Counted from the first letter of the stretch, positions 8,075 to 16,827 are shown. The stretch: DNA of 64,000 nt from Sphaerimonospora sp050942215 (GCF_050942215.1 NZ_CP192056.1:1488001-1552000); one strand, 5' to 3'. Numbers and translations are program-made. The notes: generated from the sequence alone by a model not told the origin.

Positions 8075-10306
8075 GTGACATCGACCTACCGTGTGCAGCT
8101 CACCCCGGACTTCGGCTTCGCGGCGGCGGCGCGGTTGGTCGGATATCTGCGGGAGCTGGGCGTCGGCCACCTCTACCTGTCGCCGATCCTGCAGGCCGTG
8201 CGCGACTCCCGGCATGGCTACGACGTGGTGGACCACGGCAGGGTGCGGGCCGAGTTCGGCGGGGAGGAGGGGCTGCGCGAGCTGGCCGCGGCCGGGCTGC
8301 CGCTGATCGCCGACATCGTGCCCAACCACATGACGATCCCGGTGCCGGAGTCGCGCAACGTGCAGCTCTGGTCGGCGCTGCGGGACGGCCCGGCCTCCCC
8401 GCACGCCCGGTGGTTCGACCTCGAGTGGCCGGTCGCCTTCCCCATACTCGGCGACGAGCCGTACGGCACGGCGGTCGAGGTCGTCGACGGGGTCGTGCGT
8501 TATCACGATCACGAGTTCCCGATCAGGCCGGGTACGGAGCACCTCCCGCTGCCCGAGCTGCTGGAGGCGCAGCACTACCGGCTCGTCGGCCGGCGGGAGA
8601 GCCCCGGCTATCGGCGCTTCTTCGACGTGTCCTCGCTGATCGGCCTGCGGGCAGAGGACCCGGAGGTCTTCGCCGCCACCCACGCCGTGACGTTCTCCCT
8701 GATCGAGGACGGGGTGCTGGACGGATTGCGCGTCGATCACCCGGACGGCCTGGCCGACCCGTGCGGTTACCTGCGGCGGCTGCGCCCGCACGTGCCCGGT
8801 CCGCTCTGGGTGGAGAAGATCCTCATCGACGGCGAGCGGCTGCCCGCCGACTGGCCGTGCGACGGCACCACCGGCTACGACGCGCTCAACATGATCACCC
8901 GGCTGTTCGTCGACCCGGCGGGCCGGGACGCGCTGGTCGCGACGTTCCGGCGGCTGACGGGCGTGACCGACGACTACGAGGCCGTGCGGTACGAATCGAA
9001 GAAGCACGTCATCGAGCTGTTCTTCCGCGGGGAGGTCGACCGGCTGACCGCCGATCTGGGCGAGGCGGGGCTGCGCGAGGCGGTCGTGGAGCTGCTGACG
9101 GCGATGCCCGTCTACCGGGCGTACGTGAACCCCGGCGAGCGGCCGCCGGACGAGACGGTGCGGATCATCCGGGACGCCGCACGCGAGGCCGCCGCCCACG
9201 CCGATCCCGACGCGGTGGCCAAGGCCGCCGATCTCGTCCTGTACGGCCCGGCCGAGGCGGTCACCCGGTTCCAGCAGACCTGCGGCCCGGTCATGGCCAA
9301 GGGCGTGGAGGACACGGCCCTCTACCGGTGGTACCCGCTGGCCTGCCTCAACGAGGTCGGCGGCGAGCCCGACAGGTTCGGGGTCTCTGCCGCGGAGTTC
9401 CACGAGTTCTGCGCCGGGCTGCCCCCGAGGACCATGACCACGCTGTCCACCCACGACACCAAGCGCTCCGAGGACGTACGGGCCCGCCTGGCCGTACTGT
9501 CCGAACTGCCGGATGAGTGGGCCGAGGCGGCCGGCTCGTGGACGGCCGAGGTGTCGTTCGACCCGAGGCTCGACTATCTGGCCTGGCAGTCGCTCATGGC
9601 GGCGTGGCCCATCTCCGTCGAGCGGTTCACCGACTACCTGCTCAAGGCGGCCAGGGAGGCCAAGACGGCCATCTCCTGGATGGACCCCGACCCGGAGTAC
9701 GAGTCGGGCCTGCGGGACTTCGCCCGGCGTGCCATCGAGGTCTGCGGTCCCTCGGTCGCCTCGTTCACGGCGGTCGTCGACCGGTACGCCCGGGTCAACT
9801 CACTCGGGCAGAAGGCGATCCAACTCCTGATGCCGGGCATTCCCGACGTGTACCAGGGCAACGAGACCACCGACTTCTCGCTGGTGGACCCCGACAACCG
9901 GCGGCCGGTCGACTTCGCCCGGCGCCGCCGCCTGCTGGCCGCTCCGGACGACACATGGGACGGCCAGAAGCTGCTGGTCACGACCACTGCGCTCAGGCTG
10001 CGGCAGCGCATCGACCCGGCCGGGCCGTACCTGCCGATCGAGACCGGTGAGCACGCGATCGCGTTCGCGCGGGGCATCGGAGCCTCCACCGGATCCTCAG
10101 CCGGAACCTCGGCGGCCGTCGTGGTCGCCACCCGGCTGCCCGTGAAGCTCGAACGGCGGGGCGGCTGGGGCGGCGAGACGATCACGCTGCCCCCGGGCCG
10201 CTGGCGCGACCTGCTCGGCGGGTGTGAGCACACGGGCCGGGTGCCCATGGCACATCTGCTGTCCCGCCGTCCGGTCGCCATCCTGGAGGGGGATCCGCAG
10301 GGGTGA
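8075..10306 (+). CDS. treY: Malto-oligosyltrehalose synthase (TreY)
   Basis: A 743-residue GH13 enzyme that converts the reducing-end alpha-1,4 bond of malto-oligosaccharides to alpha-1,1, giving maltooligosyltrehalose, the first step of the TreY-TreZ route. Family landmarks are STYRVQLTPDFGF at the N terminus, YLSPILQAVRDSRHGYDVVD (about 45), ADIVPNHM, the nucleophile Asp in GLRVDHPDGLADP (about 219), the acid/base Glu in WVEKIL (about 247) and LSTHDTKRSEDVRARL (about 457). The GTG at 8075 is preferred because AGGAAGG (8061-8067) sits 7 nt upstream; an in-frame ATG at 8027 has no such site and falls near the preceding hairpin. Length is slightly shorter than many actinobacterial TreY. treZ starts 52 nt downstream. 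Confidence 0.95.
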   Translation: MTSTYRVQLTPDFGFAAAARLVGYLRELGVGHLYLSPILQAVRDSRHGYDVVDHGRVRAEFGGEEGLRELAAAGLPLIADIVPNHMTIPVPESRNVQLWSALRDGPASPHARWFDLEWPVAFPILGDEPYGTAVEVVDGVVRYHDHEFPIRPGTEHLPLPELLEAQHYRLVGRRESPGYRRFFDVSSLIGLRAEDPEVFAATHAVTFSLIEDGVLDGLRVDHPDGLADPCGYLRRLRPHVPGPLWVEKILIDGERLPADWPCDGTTGYDALNMITRLFVDPAGRDALVATFRRLTGVTDDYEAVRYESKKHVIELFFRGEVDRLTADLGEAGLREAVVELLTAMPVYRAYVNPGERPPDETVRIIRDAAREAAAHADPDAVAKAADLVLYGPAEAVTRFQQTCGPVMAKGVEDTALYRWYPLACLNEVGGEPDRFGVSAAEFHEFCAGLPPRTMTTLSTHDTKRSEDVRARLAVLSELPDEWAEAAGSWTAEVSFDPRLDYLAWQSLMAAWPISVERFTDYLLKAAREAKTAISWMDPDPEYESGLRDFARRAIEVCGPSVASFTAVVDRYARVNSLGQKAIQLLMPGIPDVYQGNETTDFSLVDPDNRRPVDFARRRRLLAAPDDTWDGQKLLVTTTALRLRQRIDPAGPYLPIETGEHAIAFARGIGASTGSSAGTSAAVVVATRLPVKLERRGGWGGETITLPPGRWRDLLGGCEHTGRVPMAHLLSRRPVAILEGDPQG

Positions 10307-10358
10307 TCCCGTCGATCAGCGGGCAGATGTGCACCTGACGAAACCGGAGGGACATGTC

Positions 10359-12185
10359 GTGAAAGGCACCTTCGAGGTCTGTGCCGTTGAAGGCTGTGCC
10401 GTCGAGGTCTGGGCACCCAAGGCGGCGCGGGTCGAGGTCGAGTTCGGGGAGACCAGGCACGACATGTCGCCGATCGGGGGCGGCTGGTGGCGCCATTCCG
10501 GCGCCGGCCTGGGGCACGGCGTCGACTACTTCCTCTATGTGGACGGCCATGGGCCGTACCCCGACCCGAGGACGCGGCGGCAGCCGTACGGCGTGCAGGG
10601 GCCGAGCCGGGTCTATGAGCAGGACAGGTTCACCTGGGGCGACCAGGAGTGGCGCGGCCGTGACCTGCGCGGCTCCGTCATCTACGAGCTGCATGTCGGC
10701 ACATTCACCCCGGAGGGGACGTTTTCGGGTGCGGCGCGGAGGCTCGACCACCTGGTGGACCTCGGCGTGGACTTCGTCGAGATCATGCCGGTCGCGCCGG
10801 TCCCCGGCAGGCGCAACTGGGGGTACGACGGAGTCGATCTCTATGCGGTGAACGAGGAGTACGGCGGGCCGGACGGGCTCAAGGGTTTCGTGGACGCCTG
10901 CCACCGGGCCGGGATCGGGGTCATCCTCGACGTGGTCTACAACCACCTCGGCCCGTCGGGAAACCACCTGGCCAAGTTCGGGCCCTACTTCCACGACGCC
11001 AAGGGGTCGTACTGGGGCGACGCGGTCAACCTCGACGGGCCGGGCTCGGACGAGGTGCGGAGCTACTTCATCGGCAACGCGCTGCAGTGGCTGCGCGACT
11101 ATCACGTGGACGGGCTGCGCCTCGACGCGGTGCACGCGCTGCACGACAAGCGTGCCGTGCACTTCCTGGAGGAACTTGCGGCCGAGGTGGACGCGCTGGC
11201 GGCGGTCGTGGGACGGCCGCTGACGCTGATCGCCGAGTCCGATCTGAACGACCCGCGCATGGTCACCCCGCGTGAGGCCGGCGGTCTCGGCATGCACGCG
11301 GCGTGGAACGACGACGTCCACCACGCGATCCACTCGGCCGTCACGGGGGAGACCCACGCCTACTACGGCGATTTCGGCTCGCTGTCGGCGCTCGCCAAGG
11401 TGCTCACCCGCGGTTACTTCCACGACGGCACCTACTCGACGTTCCGCGGCCGCGCCCACGGCAGGCCGGCGGCCCACGTGCCGGGCTACCGCTTCGTCTG
11501 CTGCGTGCAGAACCACGACCAGGTGGGCAACCGTCCCGAGGGCGATCGGATGGAGCCCGACCAACTGTGGATCGCCGCCGGTCTGCTGCTCACCGCACCG
11601 TTCACGCCGATGCTGTTCATGGGGGAGGAGTGGGGGGCGACCACGCCGTTCTACTTCTTCACCGACCACTTCGAGCCCTCGCTGGCGGCGAGCGAGGGGG
11701 AGCGGCGCCGGCGGGAGTTCGAGGGCTTCGGCTATGACTGGAAGGCGCCCGACCCGCAGGAGGAGGCCACGTTCCTGCGGTCGAAGCTCGACTGGACCGA
11801 GCCGTCCGAGGATGGTCACGCCTCGCTGCTCGGCTGGTACCGCGACCTGATCGCGCTGCGCAGGTCGTATCCCGATCTCACCGACCCGCGGCTCGACCGG
11901 GTCCGGGTCGACTTCGACGAGGACCGGCGATATCTGGTGATGACGCGCGGTTCGCTGCGTGTCGTGGCCAACTTCGGCGCGTTCCCGGTCTCCGTACGGC
12001 TCACGCCCGGCGCCGGAAGCGGTACGGGCGGTGGGAGCGGTACAGGCGGCATGGGCGGTGGAAGCGGCATGGGCGGTGGGAGCACGGGCGGCGGGCGGAT
12101 TCTGCTCGCCTCCTCGGAGAGCGCTCTGATCGCTGACGGCGACCTTCGTCTCCCCGCCCAGTCCCTCGTCATCACCCAGCTCTGA
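10359..12185 (+). CDS. treZ: Malto-oligosyltrehalose trehalohydrolase (TreZ)
   Basis: A 608-residue GH13 enzyme that releases free trehalose from the TreY product. An N-terminal CBM48-like beta domain (FEVCAVEGCAVEVWAPKAA) precedes the barrel with YELHVGTFTPEGTF, WGYDGVDLYAV, VVYNHLGPSGNH, the nucleophile Asp in GLRLDAVHAL (about 254), the acid Glu in LIAESDLNDPR (about 290) and QNHDQVGNR (about 384). The GTG at 10359 follows CCGGAGGGA with good spacing; an ATG at 10354 is out of frame. Oddity: residues about 555-580 near the C terminus are a Gly/Ser/Met/Thr-only stretch encoded by 18-nt tandem units (12021-12083), inside the C-terminal beta domain. The 53-nt repeat element begins 12 nt after the stop. 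Confidence 0.95.
   Translation: MKGTFEVCAVEGCAVEVWAPKAARVEVEFGETRHDMSPIGGGWWRHSGAGLGHGVDYFLYVDGHGPYPDPRTRRQPYGVQGPSRVYEQDRFTWGDQEWRGRDLRGSVIYELHVGTFTPEGTFSGAARRLDHLVDLGVDFVEIMPVAPVPGRRNWGYDGVDLYAVNEEYGGPDGLKGFVDACHRAGIGVILDVVYNHLGPSGNHLAKFGPYFHDAKGSYWGDAVNLDGPGSDEVRSYFIGNALQWLRDYHVDGLRLDAVHALHDKRAVHFLEELAAEVDALAAVVGRPLTLIAESDLNDPRMVTPREAGGLGMHAAWNDDVHHAIHSAVTGETHAYYGDFGSLSALAKVLTRGYFHDGTYSTFRGRAHGRPAAHVPGYRFVCCVQNHDQVGNRPEGDRMEPDQLWIAAGLLLTAPFTPMLFMGEEWGATTPFYFFTDHFEPSLAASEGERRRREFEGFGYDWKAPDPQEEATFLRSKLDWTEPSEDGHASLLGWYRDLIALRRSYPDLTDPRLDRVRVDFDEDRRYLVMTRGSLRVVANFGAFPVSVRLTPGAGSGTGGGSGTGGMGGGSGMGGGSTGGGRILLASSESALIADGDLRLPAQSLVITQL
12021..12083 (+). repeat. 18-nt in-frame minisatellite inside treZ
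   Basis: Near-identical 18-nt units occupy 12021-12038, 12048-12065 and 12066-12083, with a 9-nt half unit at 12039-12047; the last two differ at one base. They encode G-T/M-G-G-G-S repeats. Unit length is a multiple of three, so copy-number change keeps the frame. Confidence 0.8.
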
Positions 12186-12197
12186 CACCCCCCTCCC

Positions 12198-12433
12198 GTG
12201 ATCTTGTAGATACTCGCAGAAGGTGCCGCTGAGCTGCGGATATTCCATTCGTGATCTTGCAGAAACTCGCACACTCCCACGTCTGCCTGCGGTTCTGTCC
12301 TCCGTGATCTTGCAGTGCAAGATCACGGATGGTGTACGCCCTGGTCAACGGATGGGCGTGCGAGTTTCTGCAAGATCACGGCAGTGGTTTGCGCAGGTGG
12401 AAGGGCATTCCTGCAAGCATTCGCAAGATCACG
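12198..12433. repeat. Mirror-symmetric intergenic element of 53-nt units (locus A)
   Basis: Three forward copies of a core related to GTGATCTTGCAGAAACTCGC start at 12198, 12251 and 12304, exactly 53 nt apart. Three inverted copies end at 12326, 12379 and 12433, 53 and 54 nt apart. The centre is a perfect palindrome at 12302-12328 with arms CCGTGATCTTGCA and TGCAAGATCACGG around one G. The copy at 12251-12271 and the inverted copy at 12359-12379 are exact reverse complements. Sequence between cores is variable but often keeps a CTGCG about 38 nt into the unit. The element fills most of the gap between treZ and the next gene; the same family recurs at 32914 and 63895. Confidence 0.85.
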
Positions 12434-12455
12434 GTGGGGGTTGGTGGTGGTGATG

Positions 12456-12491
12456 TTGACATCGCTGTTCTAAAGAGAGAGCATTGCTCTC
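12456..12491 (+). promoter_or_regulatory. Possible -35 box and dyad operator upstream of the membrane protein gene
   Basis: TTGACA lies at 12456-12461 and a perfect inverted repeat GAGAGC-ATT-GCTCTC at 12477-12491, where the -10 region would fall. Such short dyads are typical TetR-type operators, but no regulator gene is adjacent. A good -10 hexamer is not evident. Confidence 0.4.
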
Positions 12492-12537
12492 GAAGTGGAG
12501 TGGTGAGATGCTCTGTGTGCACTGATCGGAGATTTCC

Positions 12538-13212
12538 ATGAATATGCCCCGGCCGTTGATCGCCCCGGCGTCCGCCACGTCCCGGGCCCGCCTGGGGGCC
12601 GCGGCCCTCGCCGCGGCCGGCGTGCTGTTCCTGCTCTATCCGCTGGTACGGCCCTGGGCCGACGAGACGACGATGGACGGCGCCCGCGCGATGGCCTCGG
12701 CGGCGTGGGTCGCCTCGCACCTGTTCGCCATGGTGGGGTTCATCCTCGTCTCGCTGGGCCTTCTGTCCCTGCACCTCGTTCTCGACCGGCGACTCACGCT
12801 TCCGGCCGTCGTGGTGACCTGGCTGGGCGCCGGGCTCACGCTGCCTTACTACGGGGCCGAGGACTTCGGCCTCAACGCCATCGCGGCACGGGCGGTGCGG
12901 GAGCAGGACGCCTCGCTGATCGACCTCGTCGATCAGTTCCGATACGCCCCGGCGGCGGTCGCCATGTTCGCCGTGGGACTCGCGCTGCTCGGCGTCGGCG
13001 CGGTCATCGCGGCCGTGGCCGTCTGGCGCTCGGGGGTGCTGTCCCGGTGGAGTGCCATCCCGCTGGCCGCCGGATTCGCCCTGTTCATCCCGCAGTTCTT
13101 CGGCACCCCCGCGATGCGGATCGCGCATGGGGTGCTGATGGCGATCGGCGGACTGTGGCTCGCAGCGGAACTGTGGCGGGCAGGCCGCGTCCATGGTGGC
13201 CCGGCCCGTTGA
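12538..13212 (+). CDS. Multi-pass membrane protein of unknown function
   Basis: A 224-residue protein with about six hydrophobic helices: AAALAAAGVLFLLYPLV, ASHLFAMVGFILVSLGLLSL, LPAVVVTWLGAGLTLPYYGA, AAVAMFAVGLALLGVGAVIAA, SAIPLAAGFALFIPQFF and a last one ending GGLWLAAELW. A conserved-looking PYYGAEDFGLNAIAARA loop follows helix 3. I do not recognise the family. ATG at 12538 has GGAG (12528-12531) 6 nt upstream; a second in-frame ATG lies at 12544. It stands alone behind a dyad at 12477-12491, so it is probably under its own repressor-type control. Possible roles (small-molecule transport or sensing) are guesses. Confidence 0.7.
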   Translation: MNMPRPLIAPASATSRARLGAAALAAAGVLFLLYPLVRPWADETTMDGARAMASAAWVASHLFAMVGFILVSLGLLSLHLVLDRRLTLPAVVVTWLGAGLTLPYYGAEDFGLNAIAARAVREQDASLIDLVDQFRYAPAAVAMFAVGLALLGVGAVIAAVAVWRSGVLSRWSAIPLAAGFALFIPQFFGTPAMRIAHGVLMAIGGLWLAAELWRAGRVHGGPAR

Positions 13213-13304
13213 GGTCATGTATCGCCGAACGGTGTCGCTCCGGGGCGTACCGTCGCTAGCCTGCCATCGGTGATCCACGTCACGGCGAGGGCGGGTGGAT
13301 AAAG

Positions 13305-14396
13305 ATGGCGCATGACCGGACGAACCGGATGAGCCGGGTGAAAGCGTGGCGATTACGGCGCGGGCCGAGGGATGATTCCGCCGACGATGACGCCCTGCCG
13401 GCGCGTAAGCCACCGGTGGAGGCCGTCGCGGTGCCGGTGCCCCCGCCTCCGTCCGACGACCGGGGGCGCACCCTGCGCCTGGCCGGCTGGCTCGCCGCGG
13501 TCACCCTGGCCGGGGTGGTCGCGGCCGGGACGATCTGGGCCTCGGGCTCGCCGACCGAGGCGGATCTGCGCGAGGAGGCCCGGCTCGTCGGCAAACAGGA
13601 GCTGCTGATCGGCGTTAAGGACGACTCTCCCGGCGTGTCGTGGTGGAATCCGGAGTCCCGCCGGTACGAGGGCTTCGACATCGAGATCGCCTACATGGTG
13701 GCGGCTGAGCTGGGCTTCTCCCCTCGTCAGGTGCGGTTCCTGGCCATCGAGACCGAGGACCGGGGCAAGATGCAGGCCATGGACCGGGAAGGCGGGTTCG
13801 TGACCGTCGATCTCGTCGTGGCGACCTACAGCGTCACAGCGGAGCGGACCGCCCAGATCCACATGTCCGAGCCGTACCTGCAGACCGAGCAGACGGTGGT
13901 CACCCGCCGTGACCACGAGGACGTGTCCTCACTCGGCGACCTGGCCGGAGATAAGGTGTGCACGCTCGCAGCCTCCACCTCCGCCGACCAACTCCAGCAG
14001 GCCGGGGCGGCCCTCGTGGGGAAGAAGAACCGGATCAGCGAATGCGTCGACGACATGCGCGCCGGCGAGTACGACGCCGTCACCACCGACGCGGCCATCA
14101 TGGCGGGATTCGTGGCGAAGTATCCCAAGGAGCTGCGCGCACACGACATCGGGCTGGCCGCCGCCGAGCGGTGGGGGATCGCCACCGGGCGCAACCGCGC
14201 CCTGCGCACCCTGGTGAACCTGGCCCTCTACCGCTCCTTCGCCGACCCTGCGGACCGCCGCTGGGAGAAGGCGTTCGACACCTATCTGGCACCGCTGCAG
14301 AAGGCCAACGACAGGCAGCAGGTCGCGGTGGCCGAGCAGCCCTCGATCGATGAACCGGACGTACGGCGCTGGCCGTGGGAACGAGACGTCTCCTGA
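13305..14396 (+). CDS. Membrane-anchored family 3 solute-binding protein
   Basis: A 363-residue protein. A cytoplasmic, acidic-then-proline-rich tail of about 57 residues is followed by one helix (LAGWLAAVTLAGVVAAGTIWA) and an extracytoplasmic domain of the polar amino-acid-binding type: ELLIGVKDDSPGVSWWN, YEGFDIEIAYMVAAELG, the ligand-site region SVTAERTAQIHMSEPYL, and DKVCTLAASTSADQL. It lacks a lipobox, which is unusual for a binding protein, and has no neighbouring permease or ATPase. It may therefore act as a ligand-sensing subunit rather than a transporter component. The next gene starts within a few nt of its stop, so the two membrane proteins probably work together. A later in-frame ATG at 13329 is an alternative start. 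Confidence 0.75.
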   Translation: MAHDRTNRMSRVKAWRLRRGPRDDSADDDALPARKPPVEAVAVPVPPPPSDDRGRTLRLAGWLAAVTLAGVVAAGTIWASGSPTEADLREEARLVGKQELLIGVKDDSPGVSWWNPESRRYEGFDIEIAYMVAAELGFSPRQVRFLAIETEDRGKMQAMDREGGFVTVDLVVATYSVTAERTAQIHMSEPYLQTEQTVVTRRDHEDVSSLGDLAGDKVCTLAASTSADQLQQAGAALVGKKNRISECVDDMRAGEYDAVTTDAAIMAGFVAKYPKELRAHDIGLAAAERWGIATGRNRALRTLVNLALYRSFADPADRRWEKAFDTYLAPLQKANDRQQVAVAEQPSIDEPDVRRWPWERDVS

Positions 14397-14398
14397 CG

Positions 14399-15442
14399 AT
14401 GGCCGACGGCTCCGAGGACTTCCCGCCCCGTCTGCGGCGCGGCCGTGTGGCCCCGCGCAACCTCGAGTGGCTGCTCGCAGTGCTGCCGGCGTTTCCGCTG
14501 GTGCTGCTGGTGCTGCGGCTCTGGTACGCGGCCCGCCAGGACACCCAGACGCTGCTCCTGCTCGTCCAGCACGTCAGCCCGCTCGGCCTGCTCAGCTCGG
14601 TCCTGATCACCGGAATGTGGATCATTCCCGCCGTGGTGCTGCTGCTGCGGGTGCTGAGCGCCCTCTACCTGGTCAGCGCCCGCAGTTCGTCTCTGCTGGT
14701 GCGCGCGGCCGATCGGATTCCCGACTGGGTGCTGGTCGTGGCCGTCGCGGTCGCACTGCTCGCCTGGCAGCTGCGGTTCCTGCCCACGCTGCTGATGCTG
14801 ACCCTCGCCGTCCTCGGGCTGACCGTCCGCGAACGCGGCCACCGCCGATCCGCCGTACGGTTCGTCGGCGTCGTCCTGCCCCTGCTGGCCGCCGTGGCCT
14901 GCTACGTGCTGCTGGCTCCGGCGATCGCCGACGCGATGCGCGAGCGGGATCCGGTCGCCCTGCTGCTGCTCGCCCTGCCGCCGGGTCTGAGCGTGCTGCT
15001 CACCGGCCCCGTCCCGCGGGCGTCCGCCTGGATGATCAGCCATGGCATCGCCCTTCTGGCCGTCCTGGTGCTGCCCATCGTCGTGGGCGTGGTCTTCCTC
15101 CGCGTGCCGGTCCTGCCGCTGGTCGCCGTGGAGACGACGGGCGAGGACGGTCTCCCTCCGGTGGTCGTCGGCTACACGATCACCGTCGACGACCGGGCGA
15201 CCACGTTCCTGTCCACGGCGGGCACGGTGCGGTTCGTCGCCAACGATCACCTCGGCGCGCAGACGCTCTGTCCCGACCCCGCCGAGATCCCGCACAGCCA
15301 CGTGGACCTGTACGGATGGCACGTGGAGGAGAGCATGATCTCCTGGCTGGCCCCCGAACGCGCCCCGACCCCCGACGACCCCCGCTGCCAGGGCCGTCGC
15401 GCGCCCGAGCGACCCGGCCCGGCGGAGAGCGCGCGTTCCTGA
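14399..15442 (+). CDS. Polytopic membrane protein paired with the anchored binding protein
   Basis: A 347-residue protein with about seven hydrophobic segments (LEWLLAVLPAFPLVLLVLRL, GLLSSVLITGMWIIPAVVLL, WVLVVAVAVALLAWQL and others) ending with a soluble C-terminal region of about 110 residues (VVVGYTITVDDRATTFLSTA) that would face outside. It contains a short DDPRCQGRR tail. I do not recognise a family. The ATG at 14399 lies 2 nt after the preceding stop; a GTG at 14375 inside the previous gene is in frame and would add eight residues. Tight spacing implies co-translation with the anchored solute-binding protein. Function unknown. Confidence 0.68.
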   Translation: MADGSEDFPPRLRRGRVAPRNLEWLLAVLPAFPLVLLVLRLWYAARQDTQTLLLLVQHVSPLGLLSSVLITGMWIIPAVVLLLRVLSALYLVSARSSSLLVRAADRIPDWVLVVAVAVALLAWQLRFLPTLLMLTLAVLGLTVRERGHRRSAVRFVGVVLPLLAAVACYVLLAPAIADAMRERDPVALLLLALPPGLSVLLTGPVPRASAWMISHGIALLAVLVLPIVVGVVFLRVPVLPLVAVETTGEDGLPPVVVGYTITVDDRATTFLSTAGTVRFVANDHLGAQTLCPDPAEIPHSHVDLYGWHVEESMISWLAPERAPTPDDPRCQGRRAPERPGPAESARS

Positions 15443-15637
15443 CCCGGCGTGTGCGGCGGGCCTCGGCGAGACGGGTTCAATTGGGGCTCCCGGACTCTCG
15501 GGTTTCGACCACGGACAGCTCGGATGTGACTACTCTCTGTAGGTGACCCGTTACGTGAACCGACTTTAGCTCGGCAGGTCGCGTGGTCGCACCCTGCCGT
15601 GGGGCCCTGCTCCTCGACTCCGGGCAAAGGAGGCATT

Positions 15638-16417
15638 GTGGTCGATGCTTATTCACCACAGGCGATCTGGGGCAGGGAGCTGCGTCACTACCGGCAGGAG
15701 TCGGGGCTGACCCAGGCGCAACTCGCCCAGAAGATCCACTTCAGCGAGTCCCTGATCAGCGGCGTCGAGACCGGTCAGCTTCCGGCCAGCCCGGAGTTCG
15801 CCCGGTGCTGCGACGACGTCCTGTCGACGGGCGGCGCGCTGTATCGGCTCCTCGACTGGCGGAAGGGTCAGGTCTTTCCCACCTGGTTCGGGAAGTGGCG
15901 CGACAAGGAACAGGAGGCCACGACGCTGCGGACGTACGAACCGCTCGTCATCCCCGGCCTGCTGCAGACCGAGCCGTACGCGCGCGTGGTCCTGCGCGGC
16001 AACGAGACGGCGCTGGCGGCGCGGCTGCACCGTCAGCTCGTTCTCAGCCGGAAGGATCCACGGCCCCCGGTCTTCCGGTGCGTCCTCGACGAGGCGGTGC
16101 TGTACCGGCCGATCGGCGGACCGGAGGTGATGCGCGAACAGCTCGACCACCTGATCGCGAGGGCCGGTCCGCGGCTGAGCGTTCAGATCGTCCCGCAGGG
16201 CATGCATTCGGGGCTGCTCGGCGGGTTCGTCATCGCCACGCTGGATGACGGGTGCGACGTCCTGTACGCGGAGACCGCCATCCGTGGCATCACGACGAGC
16301 GACGCGGACGATGTCTCGGCGGCGATCGAGCGTTTCGAGGCCATAAGGACCGAGGCGCTTCCGCTGAACATGTCGCTTGAATTGATCAAAAAAACAATGG
16401 AGGAGAGATGGACCTGA
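15638..16417 (+). CDS. XRE-family regulator with DUF5753 domain
   Basis: A 259-residue DNA-binding protein. The N-terminal helix-turn-helix is LRHYRQESGLTQAQLAQ followed by SESLISGVETGQ (about residues 20-48). The rest is the DUF5753 module, recognisable by PTWFGKWRDKEQEATTLRTY, EPLVIPGLLQTEPYAR and RQLVLSRKDPRPPVFRCVLD. Such proteins are abundant in sporulating actinomycetes (WhiJ-like) and act with small DUF397 partners encoded next door. The GTG at 15638 is chosen over an upstream ATG (15599) because AAAGGAGG (15627-15634) is correctly placed. The last 10 nt overlap the DUF397 gene. Target genes are unknown. Confidence 0.88.
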   Translation: MVDAYSPQAIWGRELRHYRQESGLTQAQLAQKIHFSESLISGVETGQLPASPEFARCCDDVLSTGGALYRLLDWRKGQVFPTWFGKWRDKEQEATTLRTYEPLVIPGLLQTEPYARVVLRGNETALAARLHRQLVLSRKDPRPPVFRCVLDEAVLYRPIGGPEVMREQLDHLIARAGPRLSVQIVPQGMHSGLLGGFVIATLDDGCDVLYAETAIRGITTSDADDVSAAIERFEAIRTEALPLNMSLELIKKTMEERWT

Positions 16418-16698
16418 ACGGGGCGCTCTGGCGCAAATCAAGCTTTTCCGGCGACAACGGCGGAAACTGCGTCGAGGTCACCGAACTCGAACACGTCGCG
16501 CTGACCCCTCGACCTGTGAGCGGACACGGCGGGAGTGGCCCCGCCCACAAGGCCGATCAGGGGAGGTTGATAGCCGTACGGGACTCGAAGGACCCGGACG
16601 GCCCCAAGCTGTTCTTCACCTCCGATGAGTGGACCGCCTTCATCCAGGGGGTGAAGGCCGACGAGTTCGACCTGGAGGGCGCTCCCGGCGCGTCCTGA
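16408..16698 (+). CDS. DUF397 domain protein (partner of the XRE regulator)
   Basis: A 96-residue protein with the DUF397 pattern: LWRKSSFSGDNGGNCVEV at the N terminus, IAVRDSKDPDGPKLFFTSDEW in the middle and a C-terminal FIQGVKADEFD. DUF397 proteins are thought to modulate the neighbouring XRE/DUF5753 regulator, in some cases as an antitoxin-like or WhiJ-partner system. A central Gly/His insert (PVSGHGGSGPAHKADQG) makes it longer than the usual 60-80 residues. Its ATG lies inside the regulator gene and follows GGAGAG, so translation is coupled. Confidence 0.88.
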   Translation: MDLNGALWRKSSFSGDNGGNCVEVTELEHVALTPRPVSGHGGSGPAHKADQGRLIAVRDSKDPDGPKLFFTSDEWTAFIQGVKADEFDLEGAPGAS

Positions 16699-16827
16699 CG
16701 GGAGAACCGGGCCGGAGGGAGCGGCCGGCCGAGGGATGGATGGGCGTCGATCGCCCGGGAAGTGCCGAGGAAACCCGGTCCTGGCGCGGCAGGACAGGAT
16801 TTCCGAAACACGACTAAGGTCACCCCA

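Noticed and set aside
12198..12433. CRISPR array at the 53-nt periodic repeats
   Set aside because: Cores appear in both orientations with a central palindrome, the intervening segments share partial sequence, copies are few and no cas gene is present.
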